Origin: Bacillota bacterium
GTDB taxonomy: Bacteria > Bacillota > Clostridia > Lachnospirales > CAG-274
Assembly: GCA_017460805.1 (NCBI GenBank)
Contig: JAFUAF010000058.1
Span: 1 to 64,000, forward strand
Reading direction: 5' to 3'
Length of the DNA: 64,000 bases
Part shown: positions 1-10,264 of the stretch, piece after piece
Layout: each line of letters starts with the position of its first letter
Position numbering within the stretch: position 1 is the first letter of the stretch
The notes under the pieces: model-generated
The model's input: the letters and a program-made list of their open reading frames with translations, nothing else
The model's database searches: none
Told to the model about the DNA's origin: nothing
Translations under genes and position numbers: made by a program

Positions 1-2
1 AA

Positions 3-59
3 CAGATTGAAAAAAATCTGTCATTTCAACTAATTTAATCTGACACCCATTTGACACCA
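3..59. other. left-edge hairpin and TGACACC direct repeat
   Basis: A small stem (CAGATT at 3-8, AATCTG at 15-20) is followed by a tandem direct repeat, TGACACC at 41-47 and 52-58, with an 11-nt period. Read on the minus strand, this repeat encodes a short in-frame tail (GVKWVSD then stop) that resembles the C-terminal tail of some tyrosine recombinases. An upstream in-frame stop leaves only about 17 codons. It may be a recombinase remnant or part of a recombination site. This is a weak call. Confidence 0.25.
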
Positions 60-125
60 AATTTATAAAATTTATGAAATTTTATGCCAAATTATTATAA
101 AAATCTAATCTCAAATATCTTCTAA

Positions 126-158
126 AAAGCCTTTGAGATACCCTATTTCAGAGGCTTT
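126..158 (-). terminator. terminator after the serine recombinase
   Basis: An imperfect 14-15 bp inverted repeat (126-140 and 144-158) has a 3-nt loop. Read on the minus strand it ends in a T-rich run. It lies about 50 nt past the recombinase stop codon, so it looks like a rho-independent terminator. Confidence 0.6.
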
Positions 159-209
159 CACAAAATTCTTTAGGTCAAATGGAAAATCTCACTGAAAAAG
201 TATGATATA

Positions 210-830
210 TCAACGAGATTTGTATATTTTTAACAAAGCTTTTTCATCCAGTTCGCGCATAAGGCTTAAAAAGGTGCTTTCGCCGCAGCCGATGCGTTTT
301 TTTGCTTCTTGTTTTGATATTTTCTTTTGACGGTACTGCCTATGTAATTCGATATATTGCTCAGGAACATATTGCTTTGGTCGCCCGAATTTAACGCCCC
401 GCGCTTTTGCGGCGGCTATGCCCTCGGCCTGTCTTTGGCGGATGTTTTCTCTTTCACTTTCGGCTACAAACCCCAAAATCTGCAATACCATATCAGCCAC
501 GAAGGTCCCGAGCAAATTTTTATGTTGACGGGTATCCAGCAGCTCCATATCTATGACCACTATATCGGCTCCTACATCTTTTGTAATATACCGCCATTGC
601 TTCAAAATCTCGTCATAGTTTCTGCCCAGGCGGTCTATGCTTTTTATCACAAGCACATCGCCGTTTTTCAGCTTTTTAAGCAATTTTTGATAATTCTTCC
701 TATCAAAATCCTTGCCGCTCTGTTTATCGACCATAATTCTTTTTGACGGTACTCCCCATTCCTTTAAGGCTATAAGCTGCCTGTCCTCGTTTTGTGAGCG
801 AGTAGATACTCGTGCGTATGCGTAAACCAT
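210..830 (-). CDS. serine recombinase/resolvase family protein
   Basis: Small serine recombinase (resolvase/invertase family) of 206 aa, expected to cut and rejoin DNA at a short site through a phosphoserine link. The N-terminus reads YARVST, where the Ser is the expected nucleophile. The catalytic-domain motif IDRLGRNYDEI follows, then the long E-helix region ending in ERENIRQRQAEGIAAAKARGVKFGRP. The C-terminal helix-turn-helix includes KISKQEAKKRIGCGESTF. The start at 830 was chosen over an ATG further upstream (911) because GAAGGAG stands 6 nt before it and family members begin at MVYAYARVS. Length is normal for a resolvase. No transposase is adjacent, so it could be a plasmid or transposon resolvase left behind, or an invertase. 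Confidence 0.9.
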   Translation of the reverse strand: MVYAYARVSTRSQNEDRQLIALKEWGVPSKRIMVDKQSGKDFDRKNYQKLLKKLKNGDVLVIKSIDRLGRNYDEILKQWRYITKDVGADIVVIDMELLDTRQHKNLLGTFVADMVLQILGFVAESERENIRQRQAEGIAAAKARGVKFGRPKQYVPEQYIELHRQYRQKKISKQEAKKRIGCGESTFLSLMRELDEKALLKIYKSR

Positions 831-1054
831 TTTTATCTCCTTCTCAAGTTGTATTTTTGATACTATTTTATATGGTTTTAAGCAACAAAAAAACAGTTTA
901 TTGAGCATCAAAAGCCAACAATAAATCTATTTGACAGACGCTAAAATATGTAAACCACCCTTATCCATATCTTAGGATTGGCAAGAAATTTACTTGTTTT
1001 GAAGATTCTTATATGCTATAATATTTTTATATGGAAGAAAAGGAATACAATGTT

Positions 1055-1574
1055 ATGAAAATAAGCAATAAATTTTTTAAAGAAAACCCATTAAAAGAAT
1101 TATCTGCTGCGCAATTAGCACATTTTCAGATGTTTTTTGAACATTCGGAAGAAATACAGACAAAAATAAGACAAGTAATAAAAAACGAAATAAGTCCCGA
1201 AAGACAAGCATTGCTTGAAATTGAAGCAGAACAGAAATTTATTGTGCGATAAAGTTTTGTCGGAGCAGGATAAATATATACCTGCAATTATTGATAGATT
1301 CTATAGAATAAAAATGGACAAATTCATAGAAACTGCCGCAGTTATAATATATCACGCAGATATAAAATATCTTCAAGGGCTGTATCAAAATTATAATGCA
1401 ATACAGTTTCCTTATGCCCAAGCTATGATATGTCTTTTGATTGCAATGAGAAAATTTGAGGACACCGATGATTTTCTGATGAAAGAATTTGATAACTTTA
1501 AGAAATATTACCCAGAGAAATCCTATTCAGAGTTTCCGCTGCTTGCTTTATATATAACAAACGGGAAATTTTGA
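1055..1574 (+). pseudogene. frameshifted hypothetical gene
   Basis: Two overlapping frames look like halves of one protein. The first runs from ATG 1055 (AAAGGA upstream) and stops at 1252. The second stays open to 1574. At about 1237-1245 the first frame reads ...EAEQKF and the other continues LCDKVLSEQDKY; removing one base would join them into about 172 aa. The product looks helical and soluble, with no recognised domain. A -10-like TATAAT at 1016-1021 precedes it. Function is unknown. Two genuine small overlapping genes are possible but less likely. Confidence 0.5.
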
Positions 1575-1662
1575 CCAAACGAAAAAAACAACGGGAGGTT
1601 TCCCTAACAATTTATGGGAGACTCTCCGGATTTAACTTCAATATCGTAAGCGATAAATAATT

Positions 1663-1714
1663 AAAAAACGCCACACCATTATATTTTTATAGGCTATAAA
1701 GGCGTGACGTTTTT
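1663..1714. terminator. bidirectional terminator
   Basis: The inverted repeat AAAAAACGCCACACC / GGCGTGACGTTTTT is flanked by an A-run and a T-run. It lies between the convergent genes ending at 1574 (+) and 1749 (-), and could serve both. Confidence 0.6.
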
Positions 1715-1748
1715 CGTTATAGTTTATTTGGTATATGCGGATCATCTG

Positions 1749-2435
1749 CTACCAATAAAATGTTTCTGTATGCGTTTCTTCTTTTTTTCTTATTTTAAAA
1801 TTATACCCATTTTCATTTGGTTCCACTACAATCCAATCATCAAAATATTCATAAATATATTTATATTTACGGAATAAATCATATATCGGATTATCAGATA
1901 AACTAAGCACTTTATAAACCTCTGTTGGAATATTCTTTGTTTTGACAAGTTCTTCAAACGCACGGTCTTTTTTTATAAAGTCGGTAAATATATGGGTTAT
2001 TAAGTTTTTTTCTACTTGATTGATATAATCGAATTCGTATTTATCTCTTTCAACATTTTCAATCAAATATCCCAACGGAATTTTTATTCTGAATGGTCCG
2101 GGAACAATATAGTACCATTGGTTGTCCAAATCATAAAAATATCCGTAATCAATAAATGCAATTCTGCTAAATATTTTCCTTTCCGTATCTCCCAGCCAAA
2201 ATCCTTCATTTTTCAATTCGTGCGATAAATACCACGGGCTATTGCCATCTTCACTTCCCGGGATGCCTATAAGTGCAGTCTGTCCCAATTCAAACAGGTA
2301 TTCTACCATTTCAGGCTCTCTGTACCATTCATAAAGCCTGTAACCCGTATTCTTCATATATCCACCGTTTCCCGACTAGCCATACTGAACGTGTCCGTCC
2401 TTTAATCTTCTTGCCATAATGCTTACATCACCCAC
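1749..2435 (-). pseudogene. conserved hypothetical gene interrupted by an amber codon
   Basis: A 228-codon frame begins at GTG 2435, eight nt after AAAGGAG, and reads VGDVSIMARRLKDGHVQYG, then TAG at 2376-2378, then SGNGGYMKNTGYRLYEWY and on to 1749. The frame is unbroken on both sides of the TAG. A single TGG-to-TAG change would restore a Trp and the full protein. Translation might restart at ATG 2357, giving 202 aa. The product is rich in Tyr, Trp and acidic residues. I recall similar proteins starting this way, but know no function. Its place beside a frameshifted gene and the Wadjet operon suggests accessory DNA under relaxed selection. Confidence 0.6.
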
Positions 2436-2509
2436 GATTAAACACTCCTTTGCATAAATTATTCAGAAATTGATTTTTTTATTCTCTACTAAAAGCATTC
2501 ATATATAAA

Positions 2510-5500
2510 TCAAAATAAACTTAACTGCCGATTTGTCAACTTATAATATCCGTGTTCTATTTTTTCATTGCCTTCGTGAGTCATTATTTCGGAATTGGAA
2601 AGGCTCTGCATCTTTATCACAAGCTTAATTACGCAATCGAAACAACTTATTACATCGCTCTTATTTATATCCGAAAGGCAAATAAGCTGAACATTAAAGT
2701 GTTTTGCTATATCAAACATCGGTATAAGCAAATGTGCGGAAGTGATTTTGCCGAAAGGATTATCAAGAATAAGTACACTTTTCGCACTTTTATTATTTAC
2801 CAAACCGGCCGCTGACCTTGTATAATTCATCAGCGTTAAAACAACCGAGAAAAACACCACAAACTTTTCCGCACCCGAACTTTGTGTCAATGTATCCTCC
2901 CATTTTTTATACAAAGAATTTGCACTGTTCAGGTCTATCTTATAAACCTTTACCTGTATGGTTTCTTTGCGGATATACTTATGCAGCAAACGTTCGTTTC
3001 CGACAATGACTTTCGCCCGTTTGTGTATCAGCTTTTCTTCGGTTCCGTTTTTCATCATTTCTTTAAGTTCGTTTGCTCCCTGTTCAATTTCATTTTTTAC
3101 GGAAATTCTGGAGGCTTCTTCCGATATTTCATTTTCCTCCGGCATATCCATTTTTACCATTTGGGTCTGCGGCTTACCCGGATATATGTGGACTTTCGAA
3201 CTGTTTGCGATCATACGCAGGTCTGTATACATTTTTTTGCCCTGTAAAAAGCACTGATTAACAACATCGTTAAAATCATTTTCGATTTCCCGAAGATCGG
3301 TTTCTATCTTATTGTTTATTTTTTCAATAGAAGTTATCATTGCCTCAACGCTCTCGCTGACAGTAAATAATTTATCGCCTTTTATATCCGCATCTTCAAG
3401 CATAGCACTGATATAATCAAGCTTTTCGACTATTTCGTCCAAAGCTTTATTTTTATAGTAGGCCACCGTATTACGAATCTTTTCATTTAATTTGTTTTTG
3501 GTGTCATTATAATAACTTTTGTTATTATTCAAATTTTCAGCCATCTGTTTCCATTGCTCGTCGGGTTTTTCGCTTAGGTCCACACTGTTTGCTCCGATTT
3601 CTGCATTAAAATTTTCAAGCAAAGCATCGATTTTATAAGATAATTCTTTCAAACCGGACTTTTCGTTTTCCGTTTCGGTATGTTTTTTATTCAACGATTT
3701 CTTTTCGTCGGCAGCGGATTTGATCCTTTCGTTAAAGCGGTCGCCTATACTGTCCTTTGGAAGAGGGCATCCGCCGTATTCGCCCAACGAATTTTGTGCC
3801 TGTCTGAACGCTTCTTTGGCAGAACCGTTTTCACCGTTCTTTTTATCAAAATCCTTCTGAAGATCATCCCTTTTTGCCTCCGTTTTCTTTAACTCTGCGG
3901 TTGCTTTTTTAAGCGCCTCGGGTGAGTAAGATACCGTTTTGTACTCGCTTTCGTCACATTCGTACACAGCAAGCTCCGTTTGCGCATCGTGCTTTTTATT
4001 CTGTTCCGATTTAAGATTATTTTCCAATCCTTCCAGACTTTCTTTCATATTAGCAAGAAGCGACTTGTACTGTGAATAGAGGATTTTCGGTTCGTTTTCT
4101 ATGATCTCCGTTTCTTTTGCGGTGTCGACATCGCTAAGTATATCGCGCATTTCTCTTATAGATGAATTATTTTCTTCCTGCTTTTTCATTATCAAGGACA
4201 ACACATCATTATGCTTATTTAATTCATCGCTCGCTTTTTTGTAATCGTCCTCTTTATTTTTAAGCATTTTATAGACATTCAGTCGTTTATCTTCCCAAAT
4301 TTTCTCATCGGAAAGCATTTTTTCAAGTTCGGCAAAGGATTCGAGCCATCTGTCTGTTTCGCGTAATTCGTCATCTTTCCCTTTAAACTCTTTTTTGCGC
4401 AGCAGCAAAATCTCCCCAAGCTTTTGACTTTCCTTATCAAGTTCACTAAGTCTTGCGTAAAATGTATCGTTCTCTTGTTTTAATAAAGACATTTGGTTCT
4501 CACATTCCGTGCGCCAATTATCATCATAATTAAATTTACCCGTAATGTCTAAATAATTTTTTACCCGAACGAGATATTCTTGCAGATGTTTTATTTTTTC
4601 TTCCAGTCCGGCCGACTTTTCGTTTATTCTTTCAAAATACCCCTGTTTATCCGCAAAAAACAATTTATCACAAGCCGCCAAAAATGTCGAAGCTTCAAAA
4701 CCATCTGCCAAAACACGGTTCATCTGCTCCATTGTATATAACGGAACAACAGCAGGTAACCACTCTACATTTCCCGCAGACAAAATACATTGCAGTTCTT
4801 TATCGGTATTAAACAAAAGCGAATAGGCAAGTTCGGGATATTTGGATAATATTTCTTCCGCTTTATCGCTTGATAAATTGCCTTCCTCTATCAAATCGCA
4901 TATATATTTTTCGCCCGTTATGTATGAAAGTCCCGTGGATTCGATATACCGCATAATCTCCGGCAAAATATGAAGACTGCCGCTTTTCGCCGCCTTCAGT
5001 TTTTCTTGAATAACCTCCAGTTTTTTCTTTGCGGCAGACAGTTCTGCCTCCTTATTATTTTTGTCTTTTCTTACGGTATTTTGCAAAACGCCCGAAAAGA
5101 CGGAAGTATCTTCAAGACCGTATTTCTCGGATATTCTTTTAATATCGGCATATAAATCATCATATTCTTTTGCTTTTAAGCAAAGTTGTTCCAAATCCAA
5201 TGAAACAGCGTTTTGTTTAATTTGAATATCGGCCTTTTCAGCGGGTATCGCATTTTTCCTGTTTTCTGTTTGTTCAATACAGTTTTGAATTTCCCGTGCA
5301 TCCGATTCTATCTGTTCCTTATATTCTTTCTTCCGGGTTTTTTCCGTTTTTAATTCGTCATCCGAATAAAAACCGTGCAGTTTTCGTATTATCTCTATAT
5401 TCAGGCTTTTTATTCGCTTATCCGTATTTTCTTTTGCGACTCCCAGTTCTGCCTTGATATTGGTATATTTTTCCTTTACTTCATTATATTCTTTTTCGGC

Positions 5501-6892
5501 TTTATTCTTTGACTGCTCGCATTCGCTTATAATTTTGCATTTCTTATCGATTTCGGATTTAAACTCTTCGGCGCTCTTTTCTTTTATTTGCACGACTTCA
5601 CGCGCTTTGACAAAGGCGGAATATTTAAGAGAGGCTATTCTTTCCGCATCCTCGGAATTATTTTCTTTATCTTCGATAAGCTTTTTTATCTCCGTTATTT
5701 TGGCCTCCGATTCTCGTATCTGTCCGTAAAGATCGGCACATCGCAGTATATCTACATCGTGCTTTCTTTCGTTAAGTTCGGATCTGCAGCTTTCAAGAAG
5801 AGTGCTTATTTCGATAAAGGCAGCCGACGCAAGTTCATATCTCTCCTTTGCATCATAATATGCTTTAGATTTTTCCTCAAATTTTATTTGCTCTATCACA
5901 TTATTTTGCTTTTCTATTTTCTGCATTAACCCGTCAATAATCTCTTCCATATCCGCAATACACTGCGACAGCGCTTTTTTAAAGCCGTATGCGTCCGATA
6001 AACTTGTGTTCAGTTCGTCATTTGCCGTGTACAGTTGTTCTGTCAATTTATTTATATCGGTCAATTCACTCAACAAGTCTTTATTAATATTTCTTTCAAG
6101 TATAACATCTTCCTTGTCCGTAATTTTTTTGGCATAACCGATAAGCATAGTTTCAAGCGAACTGTCACCTTTAGATGCATTTCCTGTAAATTTATGCTCT
6201 ATTGCGGGCAAAAAGAATTTTGCTATAAGTTTATCCGATGTCCTCGCTTCGTCAAAATACTGATTTAATCCGCCCTCATCCTTGTTAAGCGCTTCAATTA
6301 CCGTTTCCCATTCCGTTCTGCGTATGCCATACTCCTCCGACAGCATTTCCGTCCACTTAACGGAATCATCGGATGAATAGTATTCCAGCTTTCCCTTGCT
6401 TGCTTTTGCTTTTTCTCTTATATAATCAAAATGTGCGGGAACAAATCTCCCGTTCTCGTTTTTTGAAAGGTCCAATGCGGCAATATTATATTGAGAATAT
6501 CCGTCATAGGTCGTTTTAAATGTATAGTATTTTATGCGATTGCCTCTTTGGTCGTCATCATAAGCATTGCTTGAACTTGCCGCTATTGCAATCCCGATAA
6601 GGAGCTTATCTTTGCTTTCATCAAGATCCCACTCCAGCAATATAAAAGAGTGGTCTCCTTGGCGCGCAAAATAATCCTCTATACGCCGTCCGCCCGCCAT
6701 TGCTCTCGGATGAACGGGCTGCATCATAAGCTGAACAAGGACTGTTTTGCCGCCGCCGTTATTAAGGTTAAATAACGTGTTAAGGGCCTCACCCGTTTCG
6801 GGCGAGGATAAATCATATAGTTCGTCGGGAATAAACCTGTTTCCGCCATTATAACAGAAATTTACAATTCGTATTTTATTTATCTGAGGCAT
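2510..6892 (-). CDS. jetC: Wadjet SMC-like ATPase JetC
   Basis: The SMC/MukB-like motor of the Wadjet complex, which in known systems extrudes DNA loops and leads to cleavage of small circular DNA such as plasmids. The protein is 1460 aa from ATG 6892, which has GGAGG 6 nt upstream and overlaps jetB by 13 nt. Walker A is NNGGGKT (about 44-50). An ABC-type signature, SSGAEK, lies near 1338 and a Walker B, VLILDN, near 1374. Between them are roughly 1,000 residues of Lys/Glu-rich coiled coil. The last five residues are QLSLF, a consensus sliding-clamp-binding motif. It is the last gene of the jetD-A-B-C operon. I see no frameshift or truncation. Confidence 0.93.
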   Translation of the reverse strand: MPQINKIRIVNFCYNGGNRFIPDELYDLSSPETGEALNTLFNLNNGGGKTVLVQLMMQPVHPRAMAGGRRIEDYFARQGDHSFILLEWDLDESKDKLLIGIAIAASSSNAYDDDQRGNRIKYYTFKTTYDGYSQYNIAALDLSKNENGRFVPAHFDYIREKAKASKGKLEYYSSDDSVKWTEMLSEEYGIRRTEWETVIEALNKDEGGLNQYFDEARTSDKLIAKFFLPAIEHKFTGNASKGDSSLETMLIGYAKKITDKEDVILERNINKDLLSELTDINKLTEQLYTANDELNTSLSDAYGFKKALSQCIADMEEIIDGLMQKIEKQNNVIEQIKFEEKSKAYYDAKERYELASAAFIEISTLLESCRSELNERKHDVDILRCADLYGQIRESEAKITEIKKLIEDKENNSEDAERIASLKYSAFVKAREVVQIKEKSAEEFKSEIDKKCKIISECEQSKNKAEKEYNEVKEKYTNIKAELGVAKENTDKRIKSLNIEIIRKLHGFYSDDELKTEKTRKKEYKEQIESDAREIQNCIEQTENRKNAIPAEKADIQIKQNAVSLDLEQLCLKAKEYDDLYADIKRISEKYGLEDTSVFSGVLQNTVRKDKNNKEAELSAAKKKLEVIQEKLKAAKSGSLHILPEIMRYIESTGLSYITGEKYICDLIEEGNLSSDKAEEILSKYPELAYSLLFNTDKELQCILSAGNVEWLPAVVPLYTMEQMNRVLADGFEASTFLAACDKLFFADKQGYFERINEKSAGLEEKIKHLQEYLVRVKNYLDITGKFNYDDNWRTECENQMSLLKQENDTFYARLSELDKESQKLGEILLLRKKEFKGKDDELRETDRWLESFAELEKMLSDEKIWEDKRLNVYKMLKNKEDDYKKASDELNKHNDVLSLIMKKQEENNSSIREMRDILSDVDTAKETEIIENEPKILYSQYKSLLANMKESLEGLENNLKSEQNKKHDAQTELAVYECDESEYKTVSYSPEALKKATAELKKTEAKRDDLQKDFDKKNGENGSAKEAFRQAQNSLGEYGGCPLPKDSIGDRFNERIKSAADEKKSLNKKHTETENEKSGLKELSYKIDALLENFNAEIGANSVDLSEKPDEQWKQMAENLNNNKSYYNDTKNKLNEKIRNTVAYYKNKALDEIVEKLDYISAMLEDADIKGDKLFTVSESVEAMITSIEKINNKIETDLREIENDFNDVVNQCFLQGKKMYTDLRMIANSSKVHIYPGKPQTQMVKMDMPEENEISEEASRISVKNEIEQGANELKEMMKNGTEEKLIHKRAKVIVGNERLLHKYIRKETIQVKVYKIDLNSANSLYKKWEDTLTQSSGAEKFVVFFSVVLTLMNYTRSAAGLVNNKSAKSVLILDNPFGKITSAHLLIPMFDIAKHFNVQLICLSDINKSDVISCFDCVIKLVIKMQSLSNSEIMTHEGNEKIEHGYYKLTNRQLSLF

Positions 6893-7584
6893 ATTTTTCC
6901 TCCCTCTATCCATGCATTTATCATTTGAATACGGTCTTTTCTTAAAACATACGGCATAAGATCCTTTGTCTTTGGCGTAGGCCTTATCAATCCGCTCTCG
7001 TCAACAGTAAACAAATCATCGGCTTTAAACTTTTGGAGTATCTTATTTACTATACCGTAACGGTCTTCTGTCCTTCGGCTGTTTTCCTCTCCCTCTTTTT
7101 TGCCGAGCCAGTCTTCGGAAAGCATATAGAAATTCTCGCTGTAGTCATTTGTTTTATCATCTGCATCTATCTCTTTAGCGGTAACGCTTTGACAATGCTC
7201 GGTAAATTCCTTTATCAGCTCCTCTTTGGATATAAAATCCCTTACCTGCGCATCATTTCCCTCGCCTTTAAAAAAGATAAAAAGAATATACACGGCAAGA
7301 TAATTCATTAAATAAAGGACCCTGTTTTTAACTTCGTTTGTCGCTTTTATATCTGCGCGGTAGTCAACATTATTTTTAAGAAACAAATCGTTATCCTGCG
7401 TGGGGACCATATAAATGCGGTCTTGAGCCTGCAAGATCTCAAACCCAAGTTCTTCGCCCATTTGGTCGAGTCCATCCCTTGCCTCATTATCCTCTGCATA
7501 ATTCCATAAAAGACCGTTTTCCGTTCGGTCTATCCTGCCTTTTTTCATTAATTCGTGAAATAATATCAGTGCTTTTTTATTCAT
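6880..7584 (-). CDS. jetB: Wadjet kleisin-associated subunit JetB
   Basis: This 234-aa protein matches the size and position of JetB, the KITE-like (MukE-like) subunit that binds the kleisin JetA and the SMC JetC. The sequence is soluble, largely helical and charged, with a C-terminal winged-helix-like part around the phrase [18 protein letters not shown] relate it to the DUF6063-type family used for one Wadjet subtype; that family assignment is from memory. Its start overlaps the jetA stop by 4 nt (ATGA) and its end overlaps jetC, so the subunits are translationally coupled. Confidence 0.85.
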   Translation of the reverse strand: MNKKALILFHELMKKGRIDRTENGLLWNYAEDNEARDGLDQMGEELGFEILQAQDRIYMVPTQDNDLFLKNNVDYRADIKATNEVKNRVLYLMNYLAVYILFIFFKGEGNDAQVRDFISKEELIKEFTEHCQSVTAKEIDADDKTNDYSENFYMLSEDWLGKKEGEENSRRTEDRYGIVNKILQKFKADDLFTVDESGLIRPTPKTKDLMPYVLRKDRIQMINAWIEGGKICLR

Positions 7585-9131
7585 CGCTTTACCTCTACCT
7601 CAAAATCGGTCATTTCTATATTTGCGCTTGTTTTTCCGTCCGTGACCGTAAATTTAAATGTTTCATCCGATGTTGTAAATATAATACGCTCCATATCCAG
7701 ATGATCCTTTGGAATGTTTGATAAATTCCATAAAAGATCCAATTCACCAAGCGGTTCGGTAACAATAAGTTCCTCCGTTTTCAATCCCGCGATATCAATT
7801 TCTTTACTTTGAAAAAAAGACATAAGGGTGTTGGGCAGCAAGGCCTCTTTACTCCACCCGAAAAGTTCATTCATTGACAAAGAATAAATATATTTCTTTA
7901 TATCAAAACTCTCTTTGCCTTTAAGAAACGCAAAAAAAGAAGAACATATTTCCATATATATTTTGTTTCTCTCCCTTACCTTCTTTTCCGCCTCGGCCTC
8001 AGCATCTTCATCGTTAATATCAAGTCCGTTTTCACCCTGCTCATCTTGCATCATTGTGTAAGAAGCATAAAAATTCTCTATGCTAAACTTTTTTTCAAGG
8101 CTCGGGCTTGCAAGCGGCCACAGTAAAGTCATTACTGCATCTCCGAGCCCGTCACCCATTTTGCGTAGTTTTACCATTATGTCCTGTTCAAAATTCAGGC
8201 GCTCGTAATTTTTTATCGCAAAGCTGTCCCTAAGTATCTGTTTATACGATTCGGACACGGAGTTTTTTGTGTTAATAAGGGCACGCTGTTCCGTTATTGT
8301 AAGATCAAGATTTTTGTCTATTTCGTTTAGTGCTTTAAGATTTTTGACCGTTTCTTCGGTATTTGCGCCGCTGTCAAGAGCATTTCTTATGGTTTCCGTC
8401 TCTTTGACCGCACTTTTTTGTATCTCCTCAAGTTCCTTCTGTTCGTCAACAATAAGATTTCTGAACTGCCCGACTATACGTTCGTATTCATCAACCGTTA
8501 TTTTTGTAATATTCTCACGGCAGCGCAGCATAAAATTATCAAGGCTGTGTTTCATATTGCGCAGTCTTGAAATAAGTTCCTTGCTTTGAGCAAGTGCCTC
8601 GGAATAATTCTTGCGCTTCATATATTCCTGCATTTTAAAGCGTGTTACGGAATAATCCAGCTCCGATTCTATCTCTTTTGACCTATACAAAAAATCAAAA
8701 ACATCATCCGTCAGATAGTACGACCCCTTTTCTTCGTTAATAAGACGTATGGGCATTGTTTTAAATACTCCCGGACCCGAAAAATATGTATTATATTCCA
8801 ACAGCTGACCTTTGTTTTGCAAAACTTCAACAACAATATAATATGCCAATCTATTTGTATCTATCTCGTATTCTTTGGGAACTATCTGAATGATATTGTC
8901 AAGGAAGTACTCTATATCCTTTAAATTACAGGTTTGGATGTCGCCGAGTGTACGTTCCTTTATATATAGCAAAACCGCCGCGATCAGATTATTCAGTATA
9001 TCATAGTTTTTATTAAACATTTCCCTGATGTCATCGGGACAGCTTGTAACAGTTATACTCCTGACTATATTTATAAATTTCATCCTGTTTTCAAAATCAA
9101 CAAACATATTTTTAAAATCGGACCGAAGCAT
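7581..9131 (-). CDS. jetA: Wadjet kleisin-like subunit JetA
   Basis: A 516-aa protein in the JetA position, expected to act as the kleisin (MukF-like) bridge of the Wadjet motor. The N-terminal half is helical and winged-helix-like. The middle (about 190-300) is a coiled coil rich in Glu, Lys and Leu, followed by an acidic linker ([14 protein letters not shown]). I relate it to the DUF5716-type JetA family. The start at ATG 9131 is preferred to 9146 because GAGGTG sits at the right distance, and because 9146 would overlap the end of jetD. It follows jetD with a gap of only 4 nt. Confidence 0.85.
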   Translation of the reverse strand: MLRSDFKNMFVDFENRMKFINIVRSITVTSCPDDIREMFNKNYDILNNLIAAVLLYIKERTLGDIQTCNLKDIEYFLDNIIQIVPKEYEIDTNRLAYYIVVEVLQNKGQLLEYNTYFSGPGVFKTMPIRLINEEKGSYYLTDDVFDFLYRSKEIESELDYSVTRFKMQEYMKRKNYSEALAQSKELISRLRNMKHSLDNFMLRCRENITKITVDEYERIVGQFRNLIVDEQKELEEIQKSAVKETETIRNALDSGANTEETVKNLKALNEIDKNLDLTITEQRALINTKNSVSESYKQILRDSFAIKNYERLNFEQDIMVKLRKMGDGLGDAVMTLLWPLASPSLEKKFSIENFYASYTMMQDEQGENGLDINDEDAEAEAEKKVRERNKIYMEICSSFFAFLKGKESFDIKKYIYSLSMNELFGWSKEALLPNTLMSFFQSKEIDIAGLKTEELIVTEPLGELDLLWNLSNIPKDHLDMERIIFTTSDETFKFTVTDGKTSANIEMTDFEVEVKR

Positions 9132-9135
9132 ATTA

Positions 9136-10161
9136 TCACCTCTCATTCAGCAACGTATACGGAATTATCTCCTGCGGGATAAGCTTGTTTTCCGCAAAAA
9201 CAACATTTAAAAATTCTCTTTCCTCATCCGAAAAATCCTTTATCAATTCCGTAAGATCCATATCTTCCTTTTTGGATGAAGGGCTGTTTTGAATTTCTAT
9301 ATTACGGGCTTTTTCTATCATTTTTCTGTATCCGGGAACAAAAAGCGTGATATCCAGATCCGCATTTACATTCTTTGTTCTTCTGAATATATCGAATCCT
9401 TCCCTGTCGATATCGCCCCAATACAAAAATTTTACCGTTGGATTCCCCATAAATTTAACGTATTCCGTCAAAGCGCCCTTTTTCTGTGAAACCTTATTTC
9501 CGTTTCCGTATACCACACCGTCTATAGGAACGCCGAATAAACTTCTGTAATTATCTTCAAACATACATCGCCTGATATTAAACCAAATATCTTTATTCTC
9601 GCAGATCAGCAATACAAGGTTGTCTTTTCTTTCGGGAATGTAATCGTGAAAACAGTATTCGGGTGTGTCATAAAACCCAAGGTCGTCATCTGTTATATGT
9701 AAACTGCGCAAAAGTGCCTTTATTTTACTGTCATCCAAAATCTTTTCACAACCGAAAATTTCAAAAGAGCGTTCTTTTCTTGAAACGGCCGTATCCGTTC
9801 TGCCCGAAAACAAATAATTATTAAGCTTTTCTATCATATCGGCGTTATTTGTATATTCCTTTGGGTGCGATGCCAAATAACCGCTTTTAAGCAGCATAGG
9901 ATGCAGTTTTTGTATACGTTCCAAGACATCACTGTCTTCTTCGTCTTCATGCGTGATCCTGTATTTTTTATACATAGGATACTTGTTGTTCCCGTTTCCT
10001 CCCGAACTTTTGACAGGCTTTAAAAGGCCGCTTTTTGTCAGTTTCTCAACAAAGTCAAATAAGCTTTTTGTGTCCGACTTACCCCCGCCTAACAATGCTT
10101 CTAAATTTTCAAGATCTATCGTCTTTTTACCGTAATTTTGCAGTTTCTTTTTTATATCCAT
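9136..10161 (-). CDS. jetD: Wadjet Toprim nuclease subunit JetD
   Basis: JetD is the Toprim-domain subunit that cleaves DNA trapped by the JetABC motor. This copy is 341 aa from ATG 10161, preceded by GGAG; an upstream ATG at 10260 lacks such a site. The C-terminal half carries the Toprim signature: an acidic strand, VLLICENKD, and the metal-binding strand [15 protein letters not shown], whose DxD is intact. The N-terminal half has a winged-helix-like region ([20 protein letters not shown]). It is the first gene of the operon. This order (D first, then A, B, C) differs from the A-B-C-D order of type I systems and is what I recall for type II/III. Confidence 0.9.
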   Translation of the reverse strand: MDIKKKLQNYGKKTIDLENLEALLGGGKSDTKSLFDFVEKLTKSGLLKPVKSSGGNGNNKYPMYKKYRITHEDEEDSDVLERIQKLHPMLLKSGYLASHPKEYTNNADMIEKLNNYLFSGRTDTAVSRKERSFEIFGCEKILDDSKIKALLRSLHITDDDLGFYDTPEYCFHDYIPERKDNLVLLICENKDIWFNIRRCMFEDNYRSLFGVPIDGVVYGNGNKVSQKKGALTEYVKFMGNPTVKFLYWGDIDREGFDIFRRTKNVNADLDITLFVPGYRKMIEKARNIEIQNSPSSKKEDMDLTELIKDFSDEEREFLNVVFAENKLIPQEIIPYTLLNER

Positions 10162-10221
10162 AATATAGCTCCGTAATTTATGCCATAGCTTATATCCACA
10201 TACCCTGCAACATATCATAAA

Positions 10222-10243
10222 GGCCGCGAAGTACCCCGCGGCC
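10222..10243 (-). terminator. GC-rich hairpin between the AAA gene and jetD
   Basis: A 7-bp perfect stem (GGCCGCG / CGCGGCC) with an 8-nt loop lies 22 nt past the AAA-ATPase gene and upstream of jetD. On the minus strand it is followed by TTTAT, so it may be a weak or partial terminator separating the two units. Confidence 0.45.
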
Positions 10244-10264
10244 CTTAAGTCATTATCCACTTGT

